Positions 11,156-25,334 of a stretch of 64,000 bases of DNA are shown in pieces (position 1 is the stretch's first letter; the number at the start of each line of letters is the position of its first letter). The notes under the pieces were generated by a model, which had not been told where the DNA came from, did not search any database, and saw only the letters and a list, made by a program, of their open reading frames with translations. The translations under genes and the position numbers were made by a program. Source of the DNA: Hepsetus odoe (lineage: Eukaryota; Chordata; Actinopteri; Characiformes; Hepsetidae); assembly GCA_017165825.1 (NCBI GenBank), contig CM029386.1, forward strand, positions 11,986,682-12,050,681, written 5' to 3'.

Positions 11156-13985
11156 TTACACCAGCAGATGGAAATCTGACACGATGACACAGCCTGTAAA
11201 GAGTCTCTCTCACTGGAGCAAGAGAAAGTGAGTAACTAAGGCCTGAGGAATGCTCCAGCTCTGATTTGAAGGGTTGGCTTGAGGAATGTTTGTAATTAGA
11301 GCCCACTTTGGCCCCCTGACCTTGACATCTGACTGTAACATTTAGGATTTCAGCTTCTTTTTTGAATGGCCTGTTTTCTCGCTGCTCTCTATTATGTAAC
11401 CAGCATTTTGACTTCTGTTTTTTCTAAGCACTGCATCTGTATTTGTGCCAGACATTGCATGTTCGGCCTGCAGGAATGCAGCCTTTTCCATGATGTTGTA
11501 AGTCATTTCTCCCCCTCCTGCATTTAAAGAGTGAAATATAATGTTTGGTATGAGAGCCACATTGTGGGGAAAGTGCTAAGAAACAGTAAGAATTATACCA
11601 CCAAAGCTTTCATCATGACTACGTGAAGATCTCTTGAAACTGGCTATAGATTTTCTTAAAGGGTCCCTATAACTCCCAGTATTTTTTGGCAGCTCCATTG
11701 CTGAATGTGCTCCAGTTACTATCAACAGTCCCTACATGCACTCTCTTTCTGTCTTTATTCTCATTATAAAGAGAAGTTATGATGTTTTAATATAGCATGC
11801 ATAGCATAAACCTCATGTCAGCAGAACTAATATTACGTCTTTGCATTTCTGTATCAAGTTTTAAATGACAAAATACAGTATAAGGGGAAACCCACTGATT
11901 TTTCTAATTTCTGCATAGTTCAGTCATCCACATTTAAACAACGGGTTTGATTTGAAATGAAAATTACTCTCTCAGACCTTTAACAGTGTTGGAGACATTT
12001 ATACAATGCAAATAGACTCATTTTATTTTCTTTCAAGCATAATCAACCATAATAATTGCATATGCAATGACATAAAAGGTAAATTAGAGGTAAATCAGAA
12101 AAAAGCAGCTTTTCTTTGTGGGGTATTTTGCTTTAAGACATGCCTCAAGACTTCTCCACTATGAATTTACTCATCAAAATTACTTTTTAGGTCCTGAATC
12201 TAATCTCAGAACTATCATAAAACAGTGTCTCAGGAACAGGGCAGTGTATTTGTGACAATTTTGTGTAATAATTTTCTGTGCATTACTTTCTGAGGCACAT
12301 TGGACTTCTGATTCCACAACTTCAAACAGTTCTGACCCTTAAAGTTTTCACGTATTTAACAAGTATGAATGACTCACTTGCGCATCTTTTAAAGATGCAG
12401 AAAAATCTCATAACCTCATCACAATTATGCAATGCCTCAACAAAGAATTCACATTTAATGTTTCCCCTTTTCTATGAGGCTTAAAATGCACAACCTTGTT
12501 AATACAGAAGTAACTGCATTACAAAGAAGATCAACTAGCACAAGCACACTCCAGGCTGTCTTTAGACTTCGTGCGACTTATATAATAGAAATGATATACA
12601 AGTCTACACAGGCTGCGTTAGCACATGGTAACTAATCAACAAATTATTAATATAGATTCACCGTCTGAATGTTGTCTATCAAGTCTGAATTCACTCAATG
12701 GCAATTTCCCTCTCTACTCATTGACCTGGCTAAATGCTCTGAACATGCCAACTCTCTTTAATAGCAATCAATAAACACAGACAGTGATCTGCATAAGTGT
12801 CCTCATAGCCTGAGGCCTACATAGTGAGTCCTGATGTAGTTACACAATGGCAAACAATGAGCCCTGACATTGAACATACTGCATACTGCATACTCCACAC
12901 ATGCAGGACTATAGGATAACACATTGCTGAACATGTTGGAACATGGTGCTGTGTTTAAAATGGGGAGGTCTGCTCAGACTTGTGTAATGAATTTAGCTAA
13001 AAAGACCATTTCAAGCAAACAATCCACACTCCTAAAACTTCTGGTGCACTTTTAAAGCTAGAATAATATCTTTCACCTCTCAGTTTGAAAATCTCAACTA
13101 AATCAGTTAAATACAGTTGGTATTTGAACTCACCTCTACAGCAAGCCTACAACAGCTGACAGCTAGACTTTCTTTCTTTTTTTGAGATAAATTTAGGCCT
13201 GAATTCTTTGCATAAAACTTTCAGTATCTGCATCTGAGTGCCATGAATCATTTCTCTGATATTTCATTTGCATAAAGCCTAGAGATAACACATTTCTAAA
13301 TCAACACAACTCAATCTCAGTCTGCCTTATTCATAAATATGCATTTAATTGTGTAGCAATAGTGCTATCTCTTACCAACAAATCCAGTGTTCAGTTTCCT
13401 GCCGGGGTGCCCTGGGTGCTTTCGGTGTGGAGTTTTTCAAACATTCTCTCCATTTTCGCCTGAGTTTCCTCTGGGTGGTCTGGTGCCCTTCCACAGTCCT
13501 GCATGTCAGGCAGCCATGCGATACAACATTGACCCTTCGTTTAAATGTGTTTGTCTGCAATAGACACATTGTTTGTGCTGTTTTTCTGCCTTTAATTCTA
13601 TGAACACTGGGGTAGAATGTTATCTATTATTAAGCAAATTCTACACATTTATTGCAAGTTTACTGATTACTTTTTACAAAACTATCATTTAAAGCAAACC
13701 TTTTTTTTAAAAAAAAAAAAAAAGGAAACTCTCCATTAGGCTACGAACTCTATCACACATAGGAAAACAAAGGACAGAGGCAAGCAGTGTATATACAGTC
13801 ATCTACAAGCTGAAATGATTTATGAACAGATGTGTATATCAGGTAAGCTTGTTCTTAAATATGACCTCAGCATAAGAGCATGCACTGCACCGACCCCATT
13901 ACATACCTAGAGGACACGTCGGAAACAGCAACAGATGAACAGCCTCTGCTGCAGATGGACAAGCCTTGGGGGAAGTTTGAACCTT
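11156..13985. other. Intergenic, nothing recognised
   Basis: AT-rich DNA of about 2.8 kb. A T-run followed by an A-run (about 13,701-13,724) is the only obvious structure. No exons or RNA genes were seen. Confidence 0.5.
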
Positions 13986-14018
13986 AGATAGATAAATGGA
14001 TGGATGAGTGGATGGATG

Positions 14019-14077
<59 letters not shown>

Positions 14078-14078
14078 G
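13986..14078. repeat. (GATA)n/(GATG)n microsatellite
   Basis: GATG units grade into about 15 perfect GATA units. GATA arrays are the Bkm-type simple repeat of vertebrate genomes. Confidence 0.97.
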
Positions 14079-14997
14079 GCTGCTTTTTCCAGCTAAACAT
14101 CCGGCCATACATTTCATTTATGTGTATTTAAATCATTACATAATCAAATACACAGTTATGTAATAATTGTCTATCATTCTATTTTTAATCTCCATTTACA
14201 GAATTAAGTTTATATTTCTGCACTTTTTCCAGCCGTTTGCTTTTCATCAAATCATAATGAAATTGAAGTGATAGTGGCTGAAAGTTTAAAGAAATGAAAA
14301 GGCATTTGTTGGTGTGTGACCAAGAAAGATTTACATGTGCTCTAGTAAAAACAAACATACTAACTTTTTTTTTCTCCTTTTTTTGACTCGGCTTAACCAC
14401 ACATTGAGACAGCTAATGAAGTTCCCACACTTAAAGTACTCATACAGTTCAAATGGAAAATAAAAATGTTTGATAATAGCAATTTCACGGGAATCAGCAC
14501 AACCCAGGTTGTGTTTCCATTGACAGGTTAACAGAAAACTCTTGCCTTCTTCAACCTAATGGCTTGACTATCTTGAGGCATACAGTTGATCACCATAATG
14601 AGTCATTTAACAGATGTTTCTATATATTTAATAATCAGCTACAAATAAAAACAGTTAACTCTTATAGAAGTAAATGGTTTGATCCAGTAGCTTAACAGCA
14701 GTAAAGGACATGCAAAAAATAAATGACTGCAGAGTAATTACCACATGCTCAAAGACACAGCAGAGAGAGATTCGGTTGAAAAACATTTGATGGCTCTATG
14801 AAATTCAGCAAAGTCATTCCTGCTTATTAATTGAATTATTCAGTTTCCAAATAAGGCTGAATCTGAGGGTTGCCAGGCCTTCTTTCATTTTAGACGAACT
14901 TGACTAGTCATCGTCTGTCTGGAATTTAAAGTGTAGTGAGACATTTTGATTATAGTAGTCTAAATACAGTATGTTGTATTAGCTTTACATGACCTAA

Positions 14998-15001
<4 letters not shown>
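14079..15001. other. Intergenic, nothing recognised
   Basis: No gene, RNA gene or transposon end was recognised. Confidence 0.45.

Positions 15002-15048
<47 letters not shown>
15002..15048. repeat. (TG)n microsatellite
   Basis: Perfect TG dinucleotide run of about 47 bases. Confidence 0.97.
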
Positions 15049-15053
<5 letters not shown>

Positions 15054-15803
15054 TGCAAGGGAAAGAGCGAGCGACAGACAGGGCTGGAATGAGGACTGTA
15101 ACTGTATGCATGAGTTTAGGAAGGAATAAGAAACCTGTTACTGAACTCCCCTGAAAGATATAGACACAGACCGCCCTTTAAAATGGCATGATAAAGGCAA
15201 TACATTCATGTCTGTATGTGTGTTTGTTTGCGTGTGTGTGCATGTAATGTCCTGTTGTAACATGTAGAGACAGCCCAGCCTGAAGGCCTCTCATTCCAGC
15301 TCCAGAGATTTAAACTCAGGTTGACGTGAAGCGGTTATGCAATAATGAAAACAGATCTGAGGGGCTTGTATGAACAAAATATGCACATTCACACACACGC
15401 CCACACACACACCATTTGCAGGTCACAGATGTGCACTTATGTGTACTATGAGAGAGAGAAACAGAATGCAGGCATTAAACTGGAAGGACAAGGAAGAAGT
15501 AAGACCAAATATCTGCCCTAAAATTCTGTATTAATGTCATGTTCATCTTTACACATTTTAAGATTAATGCATCATTTCTGTATCTTGATGATCCTGCATA
15601 TATAAAAAATTGTCTCAGCCTGCTATCAGATATTTTTCTTGTTGAAAGTCAGTCAACTTTCATGAACACATCACAAATGTAAAAGACATAAGCATATTTC
15701 ATGCATTTTATTTGGTTTTAAACACATAACAGACATGTTTATGCCTATAATAGCACAAAACTACATTTGCATCTAATTTTAATTTTAATGCAACAAATGA
15801 ATT
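15049..15803. other. Intergenic, nothing firm
   Basis: Short CA-rich patches occur near 15,390-15,412. The remainder appears unique. No exon was supported. Confidence 0.4.
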
Positions 15804-16056
15804 GAAAGTGACTATTCTTGTCATTGTGAAACATAGCACAGCACACAGTGAACCACAACGAAATTACACCTCTGCTTTTTACCCATACACTCACACATGT
15901 GCAGCAGGGGGCAGCTATTGAAAGCACCCAGGGAGCAGTGACGAGGATGGTACCTTGCTCAAGGGTACGTCAGGGCAACCTACTGGTCTGGGATTTGAAC
16001 CCATAGCCCTTCTGATCCTGGGGCCTAGTCCCTAAACACTAGGGCACCACTGCCCC
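15804..16056 (-). mobile_element. tRNA-derived SINE, family 1
   Basis: Read on the minus strand it starts GGGGCAGTGGTGCCCTAG (tRNA-like A-box region). It continues through a degenerate B box and then the family body, which includes the complement of TGCAGCAGGGGGCAGCTATT. The same body occurs at 34,797, 42,362, 47,063, 50,312, 53,998 and 54,981. This copy is diverged but nearly full length. Confidence 0.85.
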
Positions 16057-18565
16057 AGATGTGGCAAAAATATAGTTTTCGCTTTAGGCTGTTTTTTTTT
16101 ACAACAGTAACATTTCATCACATTTAAATAATTTTTAAGCGGGACTATCAGGCACATGGATGAAATTAAAGCAGCAGAGTTAATGATTATTATTGATTAT
16201 TATTTTTATTGATGTTGTTGTTCCAATGGCTTTATAGTTGTTCATTAAAAATATGATGTGAAGTTCAGTTAGCTTTGCACAGAAACAGTAGGTAGAAACA
16301 ACAAGAGCTACTTTTTACTTTTATTTTATAAGGACATTTCAGAGTCTTTCATTTATTTATATAAAGAAGTTGAATTAGTACATTTTAGTTCATTTTACAC
16401 AAATATGTGTTCTTCTGCAGTACAAAATGGGTTTACTTTTGACACCACCATGAATATATAATGACAAATTGCAGCATGATTAAACCACATGTAAACATGT
16501 GTTGGTAAACATGTGTTGGTTGTTAACTGACTAAATAGTCAACTTTTTTCGAGATCGCCATGTGCTCCACACTTTGGGCTGTAGAAGTGATGCATGGATA
16601 GAGAGGTTGTTTAGCTCTTCTGGAATTTCTCACTTCGATGAATACGCTACAACCTCATTGCCACCTCACTGCAAATCATTTTATTGCAATGCCTTCTCTC
16701 TCATAGAGAATATCAGCCTTTATCTGAAAAGTAGCCCACCACTGCTAATAGATCTTATCAGATTTGGATCAAGATCTGGATCATTTAAGTCCTTTTGTCA
16801 AAGATCTGGCAACAATTTTGTATTCTTTATTTAGCCGGACTTCATGTTTGTGGTTCAAGCATCCTGTTCTATGCTGTAAATCACTTTAGTTACACAAAGT
16901 TGTGCCGGTGTTGACAGAGTAATATCAGCTTCTGTTTGACAGATCATTTATACCTGATATACACATAGAATCGCTTTATCATCTTTCACAATAGATTACA
17001 CCAAAAAGCTGTCAGCTCAAATGAGACAGAAGGTTGTGGACATGCACAGATTAGAAAATGTTATTTGAAACTGACTTTTAATGACCTCACTCAGTTGATG
17101 ACCTCATTCAGGTGAGCACACTTTCCTCATGTACCTGGTTATATGTATGGGTATACATATGGGTAATGGTATATGACTCAACGTTTCACAGTTAGTTCTG
17201 TCAGATGCCTCTTCCATGACCATCTGAAGCTGTTCCATCAAACGAAGCTGATCCTAAGAGCAAGCCACAAAAAGCAGCACCTGAAAATTGCAAAAAGTCT
17301 TTGGAACTACAAACAAATTCATGTAAAATGAAACTTCTTGTTCAGGCACACCATCATGGCATTTGGGGGACTGTTTACAAATGTACCCTTGTCAAAAATT
17401 ATGAAGGATGATTGATGCTGTGGAGCTGAACTTTTATTTATTTTTTATGAATTATCATTAATTCAACTAACTACCAAAAGAAAGGTCAGAAACAAGTCTT
17501 ATTTGGCTGTGGGTAAAGATAATAAGTCTCAAGTCAACACAGGAATGGCTGCAGGAGCACAAAACCAAAGTTTAAGCACCCTTAGTCTTCTGTGTTATGA
17601 AAGCAGTCCAAAGGTAAACATGGGTAGGGTACCAATAATTGACTGTAGTTGACTGTATAATTGTGGTTCATTAACAGAGCATGTATGTACATGTTTCATT
17701 ATTTCATTAGACGTGGAGCTGTAATCATGAATGAATCAGATCTGGTTAGGATTAATGTGTAATTCCTGCAATGTTTTGTCTTGTGCCATTATTCTTTCAA
17801 AATATGACAATGTATAATAGTTCAATAGAATCTGTTGTTTTTCATATTCATTTAGTTGCTTATTATGAACTACTTCCTGTCTAAAGAATGCATTGTATTA
17901 TTATTGTTTGTATTAATATACATATATTATTTGCTGTTTATTTTACAATTTTATCATAGTCCTCAACTTAAAAAACTTAAATATACTCATAAAGATATGA
18001 ATATTCTGCAGATGGCAAGGTGATGTTGAATCAGCTGAGATGCACAGATTCTTTCACACTGCATTTTGTCATGTGTTGATGTCAACACACCTGAAACCCA
18101 GCAAGAATCTTCTTTAAAGCTTTTAAAGACTTTAGTGAATGAGTGCTCCACAAATCCATACCTGACTTACTTTAGGGAGCTCTTTGGGCAACAGGGAAAA
18201 CTAACAGACACAACAAAACTAACACTAACATTTAAGCAATACAGTGCATTTACTGAAATAGTATTACTTTGTGTTTTCTTGGTTTAAATGTGTACATCGT
18301 TTTTAAGCAAATAAAAATCTATTAAATCTATTAAATTATTTTCAGAGTGGCTAATTGACAAAACTTTTTTTTTATTTAATATATTTCATTTAAGCCATTA
18401 CCAATCACATTTTCATGTTTTAAACTGTACACACATTTTTTTATTTTCATCTAGATTTGGGTTTTTTTTCATGTGTATTTCTGTGTAATTCATGTTTTTA
18501 TAGGGTAGATTTCAAATAGTTAATTTAATTTAATAAATTTTCAAGTTGTTTAGTGTAGATTATCC
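16057..18565. other. Intergenic, nothing recognised
   Basis: About 2.5 kb of AT-rich sequence. A 90-codon plus-strand frame at 16,562 shows no domain, membrane pattern or splice context and is not called. Confidence 0.45.
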
Positions 18566-18694
18566 CTGCAATAGGCTGGCAACCTGTCCAGGGTGTGTCC
18601 CCGTCCTTCGCCCTGTGTGAGCTGGGATGGACTTCAGCACCCCTCCGCGACCCTTATTAGGACAAGCAGCCCAGAAAATGACTGACTGACTGAC
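18566..18694 (+). repeat. Fish interspersed repeat fragment
   Basis: It contains the widespread fish phrase built on GGCTGGCAACCTGTCCAGGG, 'CTGGGATGGACTTCAGCACC' and 'CCGCGACCCTTATTAGGA', ending in (GACT)n. I recognise it as the 3' part of a common teleost retroelement but cannot name the family. A related reverse-oriented piece is at 52,264-52,352. Confidence 0.75.
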
Positions 18695-21335
18695 TAGTGT
18701 AGATTATTGTGGGTTTTTGTTCATTGATGTTTTTATATCTTTCGTGTAAATTTTGTGTTTTTTCTTGAGCAAATTATATATTTTCTCTTTTCTTTTCATA
18801 TTTTTGATGAATCGTGTATTTGCACATTTTCTAGCGGTTTAATGGTTTTCAGTGTAGAAGATCGTATCGACCGTTCAGTCCACCGGTTTTTTTTTTCAAC
18901 AATTTTTTTCATTTAAGAAATTTCTTTCATGAATGCTTCAAAATATGGTACTGAGCCTGGAAATCTAAATATTACAGCATTTAACAGAGATCACAAAATG
19001 TTACAGCAGTTAACATGCTGTGTAGAGCCTTAGAACTGGTGAGAGGTTAATCATTGCACCAGTTCAGTCCTGAGTTTACAGAGGAATTTTACTGCCCAAG
19101 TCCACAGGAACACCACACCCTTTAGATTTAAATGACCTTTGAAAACCGACACATACACACACACACAAACAAGCATATTCCTAATCTTCGCTGCACCCTT
19201 ACCAACACTAATTTTAACCTCATAAAGAAAAGAGGGACAACATTTGCAGAAAAACCCAGATTTTACCTGTGTTAACATTGGAGGTGGATGAAGATTCTGT
19301 TTTGTAGCTTGTATAATAACCAAGAACAATGGATTTCACAGGCAGTTTCAGATGTTACTCGTATTAGTTACATTATGTTAAGTTCCCTCAACTTCCCTTA
19401 AAGTAATGTAGAATTTGGTACTTTCTTGCTTTGATTAGAAAACTCCAGAAGCTCTTTCACTTTTTTGCCTGTCTGTACGAGGCTCATAGCCTCCAGTGAA
19501 TCTTGTCAGGGCTCATATGAGAACTGGCTCAAACAAGCACTGATATCATTTAGTTATCAGTATATCTTTGTTTTCATATCTTTGTCAACCTATATGCATT
19601 ATTAAAAGGATATTTTGATACTTTGCCCAGCAGGATTAGCAGTGACTCATATAAGGGTACTGACATTGATGGCAAAACAACTACCTAGCGATCAGATTGC
19701 TGCAAGATCCATCAAAGTCCAGTACATATAGCACCGTACCGCTGAGGTTTTGTTTTGGAAGTAGGTGGGTGTGGGCTTCCAGCCTCGAGAAAATAGCCCT
19801 AAATTTGACCTCGGCCTAAGGGGAACTGAGGGGGGCAGAGTAGTGCAGGCCAAGTTTTTGGAGCTCTACTTTTTATTGTGGCTCTCTCTAAAGTTCCTCT
19901 TTACTTTCACTCTCTCTCCTAATCTGCTGGTATTTCCTCCTTGAGTTCCTGTGGGAGTAAGATCTCTTTAGTAATATTCCATTCGAAATCTTCTGCACTG
20001 CCTGGCTAAAAACATCCTTTTGTAGCATCAGATAAAATAAGGAACGAAATAGGTTTATATTCATGCAGTCTGCTTATTGAACTTCATCTTGTGAATGCAT
20101 TTAGGGTCAGTCTTATTCTGTAACTACTATAATTTAGTGGAAAATTATACACTATTGTATAAGAAGTAGTTATTAGGAAATGTAAGTTGATGAGCTGATG
20201 AAGGCAAGACAAAGCACAAACCAAAAAAAATGCTTGTAGTCTCATCAGGTATGCAAAGCAAAACCCCACATCACTGCCAAGGGCCTTCAGGAAAATTTGT
20301 CATGGGAATAGCACTGTCCAGTGTTGTTGCACAAGCATCATCTACATAGAAGGGTCATTAGAAGGTAAATCTTAACTGGGATCTCATCACTAGTATCAAC
20401 ACTTGAAATATGTGGGAATAAAGAAACACTTCAAAGAAGAAACTTTCAATAAAGAAGTAACAACTGCCAGCAGGGGATGAATATATTTTACTCTGGGATC
20501 GTGTGGAAGCCAGGAAGTGTTGCGTTGTGTTTTAATTATTTCCAATGCCTTTTTTATACTAAAAGACATTAATGATTAAAAAAAAAGCTTAAAAATAAAA
20601 CCCACAAATCTTCTGGCATTGTCAAAATACAACAATCCCAATATTCTCTATATTAAACTCAAAAGACATAATGCAGCTGGTGCATTCTGATGCAATGGGT
20701 CTTTTTAACTGAGCTGATCTTGTGCAATTTCTTGTGTTTGCTCTGTTTTAAATGTCAGTGTTGGACATTTTTTTTTAAGTCTGGCTGGGGTTCAGCTACT
20801 GCTAGCCTCCAGATCCACACAGAGGCCTATTGTCGAATAGCATCATCCAGAAAGTGCAGGGCGATTTTAAGCACAGGCGAAACAGTACATCCAAGACAGG
20901 TATGCTGGGCCTTGTTAGGGCAGGTATTGCATGATGAGGACTATGAAGTCTCAGGGAGACTCATGCCTCAGGGCCTTGCTGTGAAGGCTAGAATCCCTTC
21001 AGTGCATTTCAGCTTGTTCTTCCATTTCAGAATATTATTTCATATGATGCAATTTACTGAACGGCATTTGTCATTTGTAAAGTGCAAATTTGTTTTGGGA
21101 TATTCCTGTTGGAGACTATATCCATAATCCCAGTTAAACATGTCATTTCATGATAAACAATAAGGCCAGTGAAACTCTTCAACCAATTTCTTTGCTGCTG
21201 TTTAAGTACATTTTCTGCAATTATTTTTGCTAATATTTTTGCTTGTTTATCTCTACTATAATTTTTTTAATCTCCACTTATGAGTACTGGAATTGGGCTT
21301 CAGCACAATATCTCTGATAATAATTATAGGATCTT
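18695..21335. other. Intergenic, nothing recognised
   Basis: No exon could be supported. The 145-codon frame at 20,690-21,127 has no recognisable domain and its composition is that of background DNA. Confidence 0.45.
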
Positions 21336-21475
21336 AGGCCAAAAAAGCATAATTACACACGGGACAGACACTGGTCACCAGCAGATGCACACAATCATGC
21401 ACGCAGTCATACCTAGAGGGCATTTTAGCTTCTCCAATCCACCTGATGTGCATGGTCTGTGGACCATGGAAGGGA
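21336..21475 (+). repeat. Fish interspersed repeat fragment
   Basis: A diverged match to the fish repeat phrase 'GGGCATTTTAGCTTCTCCAA...CCACCTGATGTGCATG...CTGTGGACC', which is also present in better form around 55,730-55,800. It is a partial copy. Confidence 0.55.
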
Positions 21476-22006
21476 CCTCGGCTATCAGCCAAGCCATATC
21501 TGCTATGAGGTTAATATATCTAACAGGTAATGGCAGCTTATTCTTGATTAAACCATGTCAACTGTTCCATTTATATATTATATATATTATATACTTGATT
21601 GTTTATAGAGATATTAAGACTTGGTGTGTGGGCTGCTACTTTATGCAGCATGCATGGTCATTTTCCTCCCAGTGCATATAATAAATGAGTATTTACAGAA
21701 ATTATGTGTTTCTCTGGATTTTTCCTCTTGCCTGTACCATGGCATTATACATGGGACAAGTGGAAATAAAAAAAATAAAACTAAGTATTTGTTTGCTCAT
21801 TTTAGTTGACTAAAATTAGGCGTGTTGCCCATGCTTAGGGTAACACTGCTTTAAATGGCATTACAGATCCGGCTGGGCAGAAGAGGGGGCACCCAACAGC
21901 AAGTTGGGTAGCATGCCAGCCTGAGACATTCATGTAAGTGATGTAGACAAAAAGGGGGGTAATGAGGACTAGGCACAGGGCCAGCCAGACTGAAGGGGTT
22001 TTGTAG

Positions 22007-22010
<4 letters not shown>

Positions 22011-22057
<47 letters not shown>
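22011..22057. repeat. (TG)n microsatellite
   Basis: Perfect TG run of about 47 bases. The minus-strand Thr/His frame across it is an artefact. Confidence 0.97.
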
Positions 22058-22060
<3 letters not shown>

Positions 22061-22484
22061 GCAGGCACACTTCTTGTAAATGAGGTGTTCTTCAAGGCCA
22101 GGGCTGTGCTCTGTCCTCCCCTTCATTGCTCCAGAACTCTCCTGTGAGAAATGGCCAGCTCCCTTTGGGTGGTGCAGCAGCTGCTGATGGCCGTTGGATT
22201 AACTTTGTTTCAACTCCTATTCATGGACCAGCTGTAAAAAGCCGTTAAAGCTTTTCCATTTTGAGTCCAAATGAATTGCCCAAAGAACATCTACCTCAGA
22301 TTAAAATGTAATTCCTGATAAAACATGACTGCAACACCTCAGTATGTTTGGCTTTCATGGGACAGAATGCATTGCCTGGTTGGGATAACTCAAATTTTAT
22401 TTTTTAAATGTAATTACATAACTAATTACAAGTTTATATAATGGACTAGAGGGACTGAGCAACTTAAGCAATTTTCTTGTGCAA

Positions 22485-22790
22485 AAGCTATTAGGTGGTT
22501 GATGAGGCAACTGGTTGCTTGGCCATTCCTGTTTCACTCTAGGTAGTTGATGTGTTATTGCTTAGTAGTTTGTTCAGTATCCAAAGTGTTTGCTAAGATG
22601 TTTCAACTTTGTTATTCTAGATGCTGCAAACCAATTCTTAAACCATCCCAGATTAATTGCATGAGGACTCCAAGGTGATTGCATGGGTGTTCCAGGTGTT
22701 TGATATGGTGTTATTATGTGGTTGCTTGTCTATCCATAATGTTTGTAATGATATTCCACATGGCTGATAAGGTGTACTTTAAATGTATCA
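22485..22790. repeat. Degenerate GGTGGTTGCTAAGGTGTT-type array
   Basis: Variants of GGTGGTTG, TTGCTAAGATGTTT, GATTGCATGGGTGTTCCAGG and GTTGCTTG recur over about 300 bases. This resembles the decayed short tandem arrays common in teleosts. The boundary is approximate. Confidence 0.5.
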
Positions 22791-24860
22791 CAGGAATATT
22801 TTAGGGGTTCACAAACTTTTGCTGAATATAGCTGCTATGCTGAAACCAACCTGAGAATTTTGGTCAGAAAGCAAATCCTTCTGATTTATTTTTTATTTAT
22901 TTCTGCTCATGAATTAAAAATAAAATAGAAAAACTTGGAACTTTTTTTTACTTTTTAATTTTTTTTTTATTAACAGAAACTTCTGGCCAGAGTAAACACC
23001 CAAAAACTAAAACTAAAAGTATTTGTACTGATTCAAAAAAGTTTGAAAGTAGAGCTCTTATTAAAAATAAAAATCAGCATTAATATCGCTGCTTCACTTT
23101 CATCCATGAACATTACAGACAACGCGTTTGGAATCATGCATCATGATTAATTCTATTTGAGTTTGATAATAAACAGCCCCCCTATGGCTCACCTTTTAGA
23201 GTGCACTGGGCACTGTATTTATTTTGACCCATATTTTGCAAACGACCCCTTCAAACATGGTAACGTTCATGTCTGCCAGTACAAAGCAAACCACTAATTA
23301 AAACCTTTCAGTCGCTCACAGTGGTTTTACAGCACAAGCAGTGGCCGCACACAGCTACTCTTTCATCTGCACCTCACCTTTGATACCCAGCTTACCAAGC
23401 AGGAAATAAAAAAGAGGGAAAAAAAGAACATCCAGCACTCTGTTCTGCTGCCAAAGAATGCACACTAACCAAGGAAGTGCAATCAGTCCCCTCCAAGCAC
23501 ACTTCCTGGTTCAAAGGTAGCAAGGAGAGTTGAGTCTACTTGAGTCCACTAATGAAGTGCATTGTTTTTTGCAAGTGGGCTCTTCAGGACCTTCCCCTTG
23601 TTGATGTTACCATGTGCCAGTAACATTTCACTTCCCTGCCTATGAAGAGTTGTTCTCTTCATTTTCTTGAGCAGGTTTCTACCTGCTTGAGCTTCACTTA
23701 GGGCTAAGAGGAAGTAGGGAGCAGATGCACATGCTTTCACCTCGACAGAGCAAGAAGCCTATGTGGGAGTGAAACCAGTACTTTGTTCCTCTCTCTATGC
23801 AAGAGTGTAGCACCACAATTTGTAGGCAAAAATAACAGTAGTACAAACATAATCTCTGTCATTAGGTTTTGTTCAGATTGTAATCAGAGCAGTCACATCA
23901 TTTTTTATCATTTAAAGTGTGTCTACTTAAGAAAAAACTAGGCCATAAAATTACCATCAGGAAGTGCAATCTGTTGCATGACATTCTTTCACTTGGGCCA
24001 TGAGGTGCTGCCAGTAATTCAACACAAATTCTCAACATCAAGTGACCTTTCTTCATTTAATAGTTTGCTTCGTGCCCTATGACGTGCTTTAGTCAGGTTT
24101 TAGTCAGGCAGACCAGGTTATTATAAGTCCTACATCTTTCAATTTAGACAGATGCACTTACATGGAGCTGTTACGTACATATCTGTTACCAGGAATGTGC
24201 ATATTGTTTGTTTTTATTTAGTTAGTTATACCTGTTTGCCAAAATTGTTGTAATTTATTCACATTTGCTGATATAAATAGTCACTTCCTGTAGCAAGTAA
24301 TCACTTCCTGTAGCGTCTCAGGCTTTGAGACAGTTTACTTATATTGCATTTTTAAAAATGTCCAAATTCTTTACATTTCCAATGAGATGTGTTGCATAAA
24401 TAATAAATGTTCAATTTGAATTTTAATGCTTACTTGCGGTGCTTTCCGCTGGTCTACACAAGACAAATAAAAGAAGGATCACACCTGTGGTAATGTGTCT
24501 GGCCTTAAGTACACTCAAAGCTGGGATTCTGATAATGTTATCTGTTCATGGTGTGAACTTCAATGTCTGTCAAACCCAAAGGCCATTTGATTCAGCTCTG
24601 ATATGTTATTGTCATAAAACATTTGGTTACTGACACTGGCACACCAATACATCACCATGTTTAGTCTGGTTGAGTCAAACGAATTGACCTAGATTTTATT
24701 TTGTGCAGTAAACAAACCTCAGGACCAAAGTGCATTCATCTTTCTCTGCCTTTAGTAAATCATTAAATGTGAGTCATAGGTCCTTTTGCGAGAAACTAGT
24801 TTAAAGTAGCCTTCAAAATAAACTTTCTAGTACAGTCACACAGTCAGACAGTAGAGACAA
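22791..24860. other. Intergenic, nothing recognised
   Basis: AT-rich DNA with short A and T runs. No exon, RNA gene or clear transposon end was seen. Confidence 0.45.
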
Positions 24861-25299
24861 AACTACTCCACTACTACTGCTACAACCATAACTACTTCTA
24901 CTTCTACTAGTGACAAAATTTTTACTGCTACTGGTACTGCTACTTTAACTATGACTACAAACACTATGACCTCTCTTTTTATTACTAGAACTGTTACTAC
25001 TACTACCACTGCTAAAACTACTACAACTGCTACTTCTGCTGCTGCTGCTACAACTATTGCTACTGCTACTACTACAGCTACTGCTACTGTTACTGCAACT
25101 GCTACTGCTACTGCTACTGCTATTACTACTGCTACTTCTGCTGCTACAACTACTACTGCTACTGCTGCTGCCACAGCTACTTCTGCTACCACTGTTGTTA
25201 CTCCTACATCAGCTACTATTACTACTATTGCTGCTGTTGCTACTATTGCTGCTGCTGCTGCTGCTACAACAACTACAACTTCTACTACTACTACTTCTA

Positions 25300-25334
<35 letters not shown>

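Noticed and set aside
20690..21127. 145-codon open frame
   Set aside because: No recognisable domain, no splice or promoter context, and background codon composition.
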